Origin: Clostridia bacterium
GTDB taxonomy: Bacteria; Bacillota; Clostridia; Lachnospirales; Cellulosilyticaceae
NCBI GenBank assembly: GCA_029256345.1
Contig: JAQSYC010000004.1
Coordinates: 1-30,841 of the forward strand
Reading direction: 5' to 3'
Length of the DNA stretch: 30,841 nt
Below, piece by piece: positions 8,811-18,000 of this stretch; position 1 is the first letter of the stretch, and every line of letters begins with the position of its first letter. Below the pieces are notes generated by a model. It worked only from the letters and a program-made list of their open reading frames with translations, searched no databases and had not been told where the DNA came from. Made by a program: the position numbers and the translations under genes.

Positions 8811-9725
8811 TTGCCAATTAGAGTTCCTGATGCATTACCTGCAATAGAAATATTACAAAAAGAAAATATCTTTGTAATGGACGAAAATAGAGCGGTTACA
8901 CAAGATATTAGAGCACTGAAAATAGCAGTGCTTAATCTTATGCCAATCAAACAAGAAACAGAAGTACAATTACTAAGGCTCCTTAGCAATACCCCTCTTC
9001 AGCTGGACATTACCTTGCTAAGGCCTATATCTCATGACAGTAAAAATACATCACAGGAATATCTTGAAGCTTTTTATAAGACATTTGATCAAATTGAACA
9101 TTTGAAATTTGACGGCATGATTATCACTGGTGCCCCAGTGGAACAGCTTGAGTTTGAGAAAGTGAATTATTGGAGTGAATTGGTAGAAATTATGGAATGG
9201 ACTAAGAAGCATGTAACGTCTACTTTTCATATTTGCTGGGGTGCTCAGGCGGGACTTTATTATCATTATGGGGTACCTAAATATCAATTGGCACAAAAAA
9301 AGTTTGGCGTTTTTGAACATCAAATTATTCATTTTGAAAAACTTCTTCAAGGGATGGATGATGTTGTTTATATGCCCCATTCCCGCCATACAGAAGTGAC
9401 TAAAGAAGAAATACTTGCATGCAAAGACCTTAAGCTGCTATTGGAGTCGGAAGAAGCGGGCGTTGCGCTTGTGATATCCAAAGACGGCAGACAGATCTTT
9501 GCGACAGGGCATGCAGAATACGATCCCCATACCCTTGGTAAGGAATACGTAAGAGACTTGCAAAAAAAACTGCCTATCAATTTACCTAACAATTATTATA
9601 TAGATGACGAAGTTGAAAAAGGAACAATGGTACGCTGGCGTTCACATGCCTATATTTTATTTTCTAACTGGCTTAATTATTATGTATATCAAGTTACACC
9701 GTATAATTTAGATGAAATACGATAA
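8811..9725 (+). CDS. metA: MetA-family homoserine O-acyltransferase, probably acetyl-CoA specific
   Basis: Acylates homoserine in the first committed step of methionine synthesis. The start is TTG at 8811, fixed by AGGAGG at 8798-8803 and by the family N-terminus MPIRVPDALPA. It has 304 residues. C142 in FHICWGAQAG is the nucleophile; H234 and E236 in ATGHAEYDPH complete the active site. Residue 111, in IITGAPVEQLEF, is Glu. In this family Glu at this position goes with acetyl-CoA use and Gly with succinyl-CoA use, so despite the usual 'succinyltransferase' label an acetyltransferase is predicted. It follows the alarmone synthetase by 30 bases. Confidence 0.95.
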   Translation: MPIRVPDALPAIEILQKENIFVMDENRAVTQDIRALKIAVLNLMPIKQETEVQLLRLLSNTPLQLDITLLRPISHDSKNTSQEYLEAFYKTFDQIEHLKFDGMIITGAPVEQLEFEKVNYWSELVEIMEWTKKHVTSTFHICWGAQAGLYYHYGVPKYQLAQKKFGVFEHQIIHFEKLLQGMDDVVYMPHSRHTEVTKEEILACKDLKLLLESEEAGVALVISKDGRQIFATGHAEYDPHTLGKEYVRDLQKKLPINLPNNYYIDDEVEKGTMVRWRSHAYILFSNWLNYYVYQVTPYNLDEIR

Positions 9726-9744
9726 ACTAAAGATAATATTAGCA

Positions 9745-9773
9745 TTGTTATAAAACTTAAATATTGGTATAAT
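9745..9773 (+). promoter_or_regulatory. Sigma-A promoter of the small membrane protein gene
   Basis: TTGTTA (9745-9750), 17-base spacer ending TGG (extended -10), TATAAT (9768-9773), 28 bases before the ATG. Confidence 0.8.
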
Positions 9774-9801
9774 AATCTAAGGAATTAAAGGAGCTGATTG
9801 T

Positions 9802-10161
9802 ATGAAAACTAGAATCAAAGAGTTTCCATTAACATTAGAGGAGGTTAAAAACCTAATGAAAAAAGAAAATTCAAAAAAAGTCATTTGGATTAGTCTTGCA
9901 ATAGGTGTTATTATAGCGCTAGTTGGAGTTATTATCTGGCTTGCAAAAAAAAGCTGCAAGGACATAGAAGAACATTACGAATATTTTGACGATGAATATG
10001 ATGAATCGGAAGAGTATGATGAATACGGTGATTTCGATGAAGAAATTTATGAAGATGATGATGTAGAATATGTTAAGATTAAAGATTTCATGAATTATTC
10101 TGAGGATGAAAAAATGCCTGAAGAAAAGTTAGAAGAAACTGAGGAAGATAAAGAATTATAG
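9802..10161 (+). CDS. Small single-pass membrane protein with acidic C-terminal tail
   Basis: 119 residues, not recognised. A basic N-terminus (about residues 1-27) precedes one membrane helix (about 28-48, IWISLAIGVIIALVGVIIWL). KKSCKD then leads into a roughly 70-residue tail dominated by Asp, Glu and Tyr, with no domain I can name. GGAG lies 7-10 bases before the ATG. The gene has its own extended -10 promoter and a strong terminator, so it is an independent single-gene unit between metA and the peptide synthetase operon. By the positive-inside rule the N-terminus should be cytoplasmic and the acidic tail outside, though KK after the helix weakens this. Function unknown. Confidence 0.75.
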   Translation: MKTRIKEFPLTLEEVKNLMKKENSKKVIWISLAIGVIIALVGVIIWLAKKSCKDIEEHYEYFDDEYDESEEYDEYGDFDEEIYEDDDVEYVKIKDFMNYSEDEKMPEEKLEETEEDKEL

Positions 10162-10182
10162 AACAAAAAAATATAAATAAAA

Positions 10183-10222
10183 AAGTCTTGCATTCTTAAG
10201 CAATAGAATGTAAGGCTTTTTT
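10183..10222 (+). terminator. Rho-independent terminator after the small membrane protein gene
   Basis: A 14-bp stem with two G-U pairs (10183-10196 with 10205-10218), 8-base loop, then a T run to 10222. It insulates the synthetase operon, whose promoter begins 30 bases later. Confidence 0.88.
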
Positions 10223-10251
10223 GTTTAAAAAATTTGTATATTTTAACTATT

Positions 10252-10280
10252 TTGACAACAATATTTTACATGGATATAAT
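10252..10280 (+). promoter_or_regulatory. Perfect consensus sigma-A promoter of the peptide synthetase operon
   Basis: TTGACA (10252-10257), exactly 17 bases, TATAAT (10275-10280). The expected RNA start is about 10287, leaving a leader of about 60 bases. No operator repeat or regulator gene is visible next to it, suggesting high basal transcription. Confidence 0.9.
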
Positions 10281-10347
10281 TGTAAAAAAAAGATATGATT
10301 TAAATAAATATAAGATATACATAGTAATTAATAGAGGAGGGTGTTGG

Positions 10348-12237
10348 ATGGGACTAAAGATTTCTAACCAACAAGTTAATGGGAAAGATGTATCTATCAC
10401 TACTTTATTTGAAGAACAAGCTGTAAATACTCCGACTGATATAGCCATTCGATTTCAAGGAAAAGGGTATACGTATGAGGAAATAAATAAAAAGAGTAAT
10501 CAACTAGCTAGATATCTGCAGCATCAGGGAATCGGTAATGAAACATTAGTAGGAATATGTCTTGAAAGATCACAAAAGATGGTTATAGTACTTCTAGGCA
10601 TACTTAAAGCTGGCGCTGCTTATGTACCATTAGAACCCACGCACCCCATTGAGCGTAATAAGTGGATATTACAAGATGCAGCTATACAACATGTCATTAT
10701 TGAAGAAAAACTTGCAGAATATTATAGAGATGATTTTATTAGACTTATCTGCATAGAAGATGAAAAAAATGAAATAGAAAAAGAGTGTCAAGATTATTTG
10801 GCGAGGAATTTTGAAAAGGATCAGTTAGCTTATATTATTTATACATCAGGCTCAACGGGAAAACCAAAAGGAGTTCAGGTTTTTCAAAAAAGTGTAGTTA
10901 ACCTTTTGAACCATATGAAAGAGATGCTTAATGTAGTAAAAGAGGATAAGTTATTAGCCGTAACAACAATTACTTTTGATATATCGGTACTTGAACTGTT
11001 TTTGCCACTCTGTACAGGTGCGTGTTTAGTTATTGCAGAAACTCAGACTGCTTTAGATGGACAAAAATTAAATAAATTATTTGAGAGTGAAGCGATTACA
11101 ATTATGCAAGCTACACCAGTTACATGGTACATGTTGTTAGAGGTACATTGGCAAGGCAATGAAAAATTAAGGATACTTTGTGGAGGGGAGCCATGGACAA
11201 GGAAATTGGCTGATCAATTAGTAGATCAATGCATATCACTTTGGAATGTTTATGGACCGACAGAAACGACGATATGGTCTACAATGGGAAGAATCATAAA
11301 GGGAGAGGGGCCTTTGACGATAGGACAACCTATTACAAATACAGAATTATATATCTTAGATGAAACGATGAAAGAGGTTTCAGTGGGAACAATAGGGGAA
11401 TTATATATAGGAGGAATAGGTGTAGCAAAAGGATATTTAAACAACTATGAGCTTACAAGGGAGAAATTTATACCCAATCCTTATTCGGGTCATATGGGAG
11501 ATAGATTATATAAGACTGGTGATATAGTAAGACTGCTAGAAAATGAAGAGATAGAATATGTAGAGCGTGTAGATTTTCAAGTGAAAATAAGAGGATTTAG
11601 AATAGAATTAGGTGAGATAGAAAACATTGCTGAACAGCATGAAATGATTCAGAAAGCAGTAGCAGTTGTAGCTAATGATCAATATGAAAACAAACAAATC
11701 CGTCTTTTTATTCGTATTCTCAACAGGGGATATGTAAGTGAAGGAGATATAAGAAATCATATTAAGAAAGCATTGCCGCCCTATATGGTCCCTAATCTCA
11801 TACAGTTTGTTAACGAATTTCCAATGACAGAAAACGGCAAAATAAATCGTAAGACATTATCAGAAAAGAGTATGTTAACAAGCAGAGAAGGATATCACTA
11901 TGCATCTCCTCAGACACCTATGGAAAAGGACATTGCAGCTATATGGACGGAACTACTAGATGTTCAAGACATCGGGATTTATGATAATTTCCTTGAACTA
12001 GGTGGACATTCTCTTATGGCAAATCGGTTATTGATTAGATTAAATCATTTATTTAATACAGACTTGACACTGTTAGAAATATTAACGAGTGATCTTAATA
12101 TTGCATCAATGGTTAGCATGGTTGAAGACAAGCTTATGGGAAATATGAATGAAGAAGAGATACAGAGCCTATTAAGCGAAATCAATGATTTGACAGATGA
12201 TCAAATACAAGAGCTTCTCAAAGGAACTACAATATAG
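10348..12237 (+). CDS. NRPS loading module, A-PCP, glycine-type pocket
   Basis: Activates an amino acid as its adenylate and loads it on its carrier domain. It has 629 residues from the ATG at 10348, which is set by GAGGAGGG. A longer frame from 10234 would cover the promoter and is rejected. The A domain (about 20-500) shows the core motif IYTSGSTGKPKG near residue 166, VYGPTETTIW at 301, YKTGDIVR, and NGKINRKTL with the catalytic Lys. The carrier domain (about 525-595) has LGGHSL with S555 as the phosphopantetheine site. There is no condensation domain, so it starts the chain. By alignment to GrsA the pocket residues read D-I-L-Q-L-G-V-I-W-K, one change from the glycine code DILQLGLIWK as I recall it. 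The C-terminal tail has two short helical repeats (EEIQSLLSEI, DDQIQELLKG), possibly docking. First gene of a six-gene operon. Confidence 0.93.
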   Translation: MGLKISNQQVNGKDVSITTLFEEQAVNTPTDIAIRFQGKGYTYEEINKKSNQLARYLQHQGIGNETLVGICLERSQKMVIVLLGILKAGAAYVPLEPTHPIERNKWILQDAAIQHVIIEEKLAEYYRDDFIRLICIEDEKNEIEKECQDYLARNFEKDQLAYIIYTSGSTGKPKGVQVFQKSVVNLLNHMKEMLNVVKEDKLLAVTTITFDISVLELFLPLCTGACLVIAETQTALDGQKLNKLFESEAITIMQATPVTWYMLLEVHWQGNEKLRILCGGEPWTRKLADQLVDQCISLWNVYGPTETTIWSTMGRIIKGEGPLTIGQPITNTELYILDETMKEVSVGTIGELYIGGIGVAKGYLNNYELTREKFIPNPYSGHMGDRLYKTGDIVRLLENEEIEYVERVDFQVKIRGFRIELGEIENIAEQHEMIQKAVAVVANDQYENKQIRLFIRILNRGYVSEGDIRNHIKKALPPYMVPNLIQFVNEFPMTENGKINRKTLSEKSMLTSREGYHYASPQTPMEKDIAAIWTELLDVQDIGIYDNFLELGGHSLMANRLLIRLNHLFNTDLTLLEILTSDLNIASMVSMVEDKLMGNMNEEEIQSLLSEINDLTDDQIQELLKGTTI

Positions 12238-12281
12238 GGTAATATGAGAACTGATAGAAGTAGGGAGGGATTAATACGTCA

Positions 12282-13604
12282 GTGATTTTACTTGTAACAC
12301 ACTGGACAGGCGGAGATGTGTTACCATTCATAAAGATGGGGGTAAGACTGAGAAAAGAGGGGCATTGCGTAGTATTATTTACCCATTGTAAATATGAAGA
12401 AATAGCCAAACAGCGTGGTTTAGCATTTGAGGCATTAGATACAATGGAAGAATTTGAAGAGATGAATAGAGATTTATGGATGTTAACAGATCCCATTCAT
12501 GATAAAGAGTCTGTTTTAAAGTTTAATCATAAGTATCATGGAAAGGAGAGGCTACTACGGGAATATAAAAAGATAGTACCTTATTGTAAGAAAGAGGAAG
12601 TCTTTATTCTAGCGAGACACCGCTCCAGTATAGCTGGTTTATTAGTGGCAGAGAAGTTGCGTATACCCTATGCATCTGTGGTTCTAGCGCCTAATTACCT
12701 AGATCATATGATACTTCATGAAGAGCTATTTGGTAAAGAAATGATTGAAGAAATAAATAGTGCAAGAGATATTCTAGGCCTTTATAAGATAAAAAGTTGG
12801 AAAGATTGGCTTTATTCACCCAAAGTTTTTTTAGGTGTGTGGCCAAGCTGGTTTGCTAAAAAAGAGCCTACTTGGCCAAATACATTAATCCCTATTGGTT
12901 TTATGCAAGGAGAGAAAACAGATGGAAATGCTTATGAGAGATTTGATGTGGAAGTCAAAAGAATGCTTGAAAGGAATAAGCAAATAGTACTTATTACAGG
13001 GGGAAGCAGTCGAATGATAGCAGCTGAATTTTATGCTGTGGCGGCTAAAGCTTGTGAGATTGCAGGATGTCAGGCTATATTGGTAACCCATTATGATGAG
13101 CAAGTCCCTTTACCACTGCCTGATGGAATGATATATGTCAAAAATATAGATATGCCTTATTTAATGAAATATGTTTCTATCATTATTCATCATGGGGGAA
13201 TGGGGACATTAAGTGAAGCTTTAGAGGCAGGAGTGCCTCAAATCATTCTACCACATATTACAGATGGGCCAGACAATGCACATAGACTGTCTGCCTTGGG
13301 CTTAGCCAAAGTATTTCCTTTGTTACGATGGGATGCTTATAAGATAGCTGAAGCTTTACAAAGTGATTTGATTACTCAGCTAAAACATAATAGTACAGAG
13401 TATGCAGAAAGGATGAAGCGGGATCAAGTATCGAATTGGATAACATTAATAGAAAATAGTGCAATAAATAAAGAGTATATTACATCTGATTTAGCAGAAC
13501 AGAATAAAGAGAGGAAAAAAGAAGAAGTAAAAAGTATTTCATCAAAGACCAATTTAACTGCTCAGCAGAAGCTATATCTTATCAAACAGAAATATGGTTA
13601 TTAG
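12282..13604 (+). CDS. GT-B (family 1, MGT-like) glycosyltransferase, first of a tandem pair
   Basis: Probably transfers a sugar from an NDP-sugar to a small-molecule acceptor; cytoplasmic. 440 residues if GTG at 12282 is used. The N-terminal Rossmann half begins VTHWTGGDVLPF; the C-terminal half holds the donor-binding signature HHGGMGTLSEALEAGVPQ, with H303 first. The start is uncertain: GGAGG at 12264-12268 lies 13 bases from the GTG, but 7 bases from an in-frame ACG at 12276 that aligns with Met1 of the next gene's product. Beyond the GT fold (about 400-440) is a charged tail ending NLTAQQKLYLIKQKYGY that resembles the N-terminal leader of the downstream synthetase. Donor and acceptor cannot be read; GlcNAc is suggested only by the deacetylase in the operon. 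Confidence 0.85.
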   Translation: MILLVTHWTGGDVLPFIKMGVRLRKEGHCVVLFTHCKYEEIAKQRGLAFEALDTMEEFEEMNRDLWMLTDPIHDKESVLKFNHKYHGKERLLREYKKIVPYCKKEEVFILARHRSSIAGLLVAEKLRIPYASVVLAPNYLDHMILHEELFGKEMIEEINSARDILGLYKIKSWKDWLYSPKVFLGVWPSWFAKKEPTWPNTLIPIGFMQGEKTDGNAYERFDVEVKRMLERNKQIVLITGGSSRMIAAEFYAVAAKACEIAGCQAILVTHYDEQVPLPLPDGMIYVKNIDMPYLMKYVSIIIHHGGMGTLSEALEAGVPQIILPHITDGPDNAHRLSALGLAKVFPLLRWDAYKIAEALQSDLITQLKHNSTEYAERMKRDQVSNWITLIENSAINKEYITSDLAEQNKERKKEEVKSISSKTNLTAQQKLYLIKQKYGY

Positions 13605-13614
13605 GGGGAAGAAG

Positions 13615-15003
13615 ATGGGGAATATAGTTATTACGACACATTGGTTAGATGGGGATGTGATTCCTTTTATTCGCATAGGGGAAGTACTGAAGAGAAGAGG
13701 GCATCAAGTTACATTGCTTACTCATTGTTATTTTAAGCCAATGGCAGAAAAATTAGGACTTAATTTTGAACCGTGGGATACAGAAATGCAGTATGAAAAA
13801 CTTGTTCGGATGATGAATGGGGATATTAATTCGCTAAAAGGGGACAGGGAAAAGCTAGAAGAATTCAGGCAAGAATTTGAGAGTAATGAAGTGAGAATAA
13901 AAGAGTATGAAAAAGTTATAAAATATTGTACGGATCAGCATACGGTTATTTTAGCTAAAAACAGATCTAGTATTGCTGCACTATTGGCAGCTGAAAAGTT
14001 AAATATTCCCATTGCATCAGTGTTTATGAATCCTACAGAGGTCTTATCAATGAGGAGTTACGGGCAATTGTATGGAAAACAGGATATGATTCAGTTAAAT
14101 GAATTAAGGAGAGCTGTAGGAATTAGTGAAACAGAAGATTGGTTTAACTGGCAAAGTAGTCCTAAAATGAACATAGCATTGTGGCCGCAGTGGTTTGCAG
14201 ATTCTAGTGAATATTGGCCCAAAACATTAATTTATGCAGGATTTCCTGTTGCAGAAGTATCAGATCGTATTTCTGGTCAAATACCAAAAGAGATTAATGA
14301 GATGGTGCATAACAATGAAAAGGTTATTCTCATATCAGGGGGGACAACAAAGATGCTTCATAAAGATTTTTACCCTGTAAGTATAGAAGCCTGTCGACTA
14401 CTAGAAAAGCCTACTATAGTATTAACGCGATACAGAGAACTGCTGCCCCAAAGGCTCCCAGATAATGTGAAATGGTACGACTACCTGCCCCTTGATAAAA
14501 TAATGCCTTTTTTGGGAGGAATCATTCATCATGGGGGTATAGGGACTTTGAGCGGTGCACTAAAAGCAGCGTTGCCACAAATTATTTTACCCTATTTTGT
14601 AGATAGGCCCTTCAATGCAAGTCAGGCTAAATCTCTGGGAATAGCAGAATATTTCCCCATTCATAATTGGATGCCAGACGCTATTTGTGAAGGGATCAAA
14701 AGAATGCTAAATGCTGACGTTAAAGAGAGGTGTAGGGTATATGCTGATAGAATGGAAGAAAATTTTGGAGTTAGCCAAGCAGCAGACTGGGTAGAAAAGC
14801 TCATTGATAACCCAGATTATATTTTAAAAATAGATAATCCTTGTAAAAAACCTATAGAGTTACAAGAAGGATCTCTAAACAAAAGTCAAGAATACGCATA
14901 TAGTCTAAAGCATAAGGCAAAACAGTTGGATTTAAATAAAAAAGCATTACTGATGAAGCGGCTGCAAGAGAGGGGGAATAAAAAGGATGAAAAAGTCATC
15001 TGA
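13615..15003 (+). CDS. GT-B (family 1, MGT-like) glycosyltransferase, second of a tandem pair
   Basis: Paralogue of the preceding gene, 462 residues from the ATG at 13615. AGGGGGAAG precedes it; the upstream ATG at 13594 lies inside the previous gene and lacks a ribosome site. It shares THWxxGDVxPFI at the N-terminus, the NRSSIAALLAAEKLNIP segment, and the donor signature HHGGIGTLSGALKAALPQ from H305. Two similar but diverged transferases suggest two sugars or two acceptor positions, or a pair working together. Residues 437-462 form a basic tail (QLDLNKKALLMKRLQERG) with the same L-x-x-x-K-x-x-L-L pattern as the first transferase tail and residues 12-24 of the next protein. It overlaps the next gene by 17 bases. 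Confidence 0.87.
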   Translation: MGNIVITTHWLDGDVIPFIRIGEVLKRRGHQVTLLTHCYFKPMAEKLGLNFEPWDTEMQYEKLVRMMNGDINSLKGDREKLEEFRQEFESNEVRIKEYEKVIKYCTDQHTVILAKNRSSIAALLAAEKLNIPIASVFMNPTEVLSMRSYGQLYGKQDMIQLNELRRAVGISETEDWFNWQSSPKMNIALWPQWFADSSEYWPKTLIYAGFPVAEVSDRISGQIPKEINEMVHNNEKVILISGGTTKMLHKDFYPVSIEACRLLEKPTIVLTRYRELLPQRLPDNVKWYDYLPLDKIMPFLGGIIHHGGIGTLSGALKAALPQIILPYFVDRPFNASQAKSLGIAEYFPIHNWMPDAICEGIKRMLNADVKERCRVYADRMEENFGVSQAADWVEKLIDNPDYILKIDNPCKKPIELQEGSLNKSQEYAYSLKHKAKQLDLNKKALLMKRLQERGNKKDEKVI

Positions 15004-18000
15004 ATACCAAATGAGTTCACTTTCGCCAGAAAAGAGACAAGCTTTATTGAATTTATTGAGTCATAAAAGAGTCAATTCATTAAGTAGCAGAAGTATTACA
15101 CCACTAGAAAGACTAAAGGAAATCAATTCATTTCCCGCCTCTTTCTCCCAAAGAAGATTATGGTTCATCAATCAACTGAAGCCAGACAGTATAGAATACA
15201 ATATACCCTTTGCTTATAAAATAAAGGGTAAGCTTGATGTAAAAATTTTAGAAAAAAGTATTTTAGAAATTATGAAAAGGCATGAAATTTGGCGTACTTG
15301 TTTTCAAGAAGCAGATGGAGAACCTATACAGGTTGTATATGAAAAAGCTACAAATAATATACAGTACTATGATTTAAGAAACTTGAAAGAAGACCAAAAA
15401 GAAGAAAAAGCTTTTAAAATAGCCAGAGAGGCTTCGCACTTTATTTTTAATTTGAAGGAAAATCCACTTATTAAATTTACACTTATATGTAAGTCCGATA
15501 CGGAATACATATTGGTCATTGTAGCACATCATATCGTAATAGATTCATGGTCAATTGATATTTTTAAAAAAGAACTTACCGTTTTATACGAGGCAATGAG
15601 TAAGAATGAGGAAGCAATATTACCTGTGCTTAAAATACAATATGCTGATTATGCTGTATGGCAGAAGGGTCAATTAGAAGAAAGTATTATAAAAAACAAA
15701 GTAGAATATTGGCGGTCAAAACTGCACGATAAGATGGAAACGTTAAATATGCCAACGGATTATACAAGGCCCTCTATCCGGAGCTTTAATGGACAAGCTT
15801 ATTATTTTACGCTCTCCAAACCGTTGTCAGATACTGTTATAAAAACAGCTGTCAGCAATCGTTGTACGCCGTTTATGTTATTATTAGCGGTCTATCAAGT
15901 ACTTTTTTATCGCTATACCTACCAAGAAAGAATTGTGGTAGGATCTTCGATTTCAACCAGGCAGTCAAAAGAAACAGAAGACCTAATAGGTTTTTTTGTT
16001 AATAATTTAGTTTTTAATTCTAAAATAGAGTCAGAACTAAGTTTTAAAGACTACTTACAGACAGTGAAAGAGGAAGTATTAAATGCTTATGAACATCAAG
16101 AAGTACCGTTTGAGAGATTAGTGGAAGAATTAAGGCCAGAGAGAGACTTAAGCCGAACGCCTATCTTTCAGGTGATGTTTAATTATCTTAATGTACCCAA
16201 TTCCCACTCAGAGATAAAAGGTCTTCAATTAGAGCCTTTTGGTCTTGGCGGAAGTAAAGCGTCAGTAGATATAGATTTGTTTGGATGGGAAAGTGAAGGA
16301 ATAATACATTTTAATTTAGAATATAATACAACACTTTTTAAACAAGATACCATCATGAGATTAAGCAAGCAATATGTCACACTTTTGGAAAGTGTGACAG
16401 AAGCACTGGAAATGCCGATAGGGAGACTTGATTTATTATCAGAACAAGAAAAAGATACATTTTTATATAAAAATCATTTAACGTTAGAGAAAGGGACACA
16501 GGGAGTTAATTTTCATACTTTATTTGAAAAACAGGTTGAAAGGATTCCAGAGAGTATAGCAATTAGTTTTGAGGGAACGGGGATAACTTATAGACAACTT
16601 AATGAGAGAGCTAATCAATTGGCACATTTTCTTATAAGCATAGGTATTGCGGAAGGTAAGAAAATTGGACTTTTTATGGATCGTTCTATTGAAATGGTTG
16701 TGAGCATCATTGCTGTTTTAAAATCCGGTGCATGTTATATCCCACTGGATCCTATTTATCCTAAAGAAAGGATAGAAAAAATTGTTGAAAATGCTCAGTT
16801 ATTAACGGTACTTGCTCAAAGAGTATTGTTGGCTGACTTTCCAATAAAAACGACTATAAAACTATTATGTATTGAGACACTTTTGCAAGATATAAGCAGT
16901 TATAGCTTAGAAAATCCTCGTTTAGCATTAAATGATGAGGCCCCTATGTATATCATTTTTACATCCGGTTCAAGTGGTGAACCTAAGGGTGTTGTGGTTG
17001 AGCATAGGAATTACAGCAGCTATTTAATCAATATTATAGATCGTTTGAGAGTAGATAGACCTCTAAGTTTTGCTATGGTATCCACATTTGCAGCAGATTT
17101 AGGAACAACCAATTTGTTCGTGCCGTTAGCTACAGGGGGAAGTACTCACATTATTTCATATGAATGCTCAACGGACCCAGAAAAGTTCTCAGATTATTTC
17201 AGAAAAAATAGTATAGATGTCATGAAATTGGTGCCAAGCCACTTTGAAGCTTTATATCATATACAAAATCCAGAAGATATCATTCCAAATCGTATGATTA
17301 TATTTGCTGGAGAACCTTGCAAATGGGAAATTGTAGAAAGTATCAAACGTTTGAAGCCAAATTGTAGAATCTTAAATAATTATGGACCTACAGAAACAAC
17401 AGTAAGTGTATTGGCACATGAGGTTAACCTAGCCGATGACAATGTGGGGAAAGGATATGTTCCACTGGGGGTACCTCTAAGCCATGTTTATGTATATGTT
17501 TTAGATCAGTATATGCAGCTTGTACCAAAAGGAATAACAGGAGAATTATTTATTGGAGGAGAGAGTGTAGCTAGAGGATACCTTGGAAAAGAAAGTTTGA
17601 CAGCAGAAAAATTTATTGAAAATCCTTTTATAGGAGAACCAGCTAGAAGATTATATCGTACAGGAGATCAAGTAAGGTATTTAGATAACGGGGCTATAGA
17701 GTTTATTGGAAGAATAGACAGACAGGTCAAAATTAGGGGGTATAGGGTTGAACCAGAAGGAATCGAATATGTGCTCAAATCATATCATTTGATTCATGAA
17801 GCAATCGTTACAACTTTTGAAGATGAGCTGTTAGATAAACGTTTAGTTGCCTACTTGGTTCTGACTCAAAGGCAAGAAACATTTAAATCAAACGAAGTCA
17901 AAAGATATTTGAAGACCAGGCTACCAGACTACATGATTCCAGCCTTTTTTGTATTGTTAAAGGAAATTCCGCTAAATAGTAATGGCAAGATTAATTATAC

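Noticed and set aside
10234..10347. N-terminal extension of the loading module from ATG 10234
   Set aside because: It would cover the consensus promoter (10252-10280) and has no ribosome site; ATG 10348 has GAGGAGGG at good spacing.
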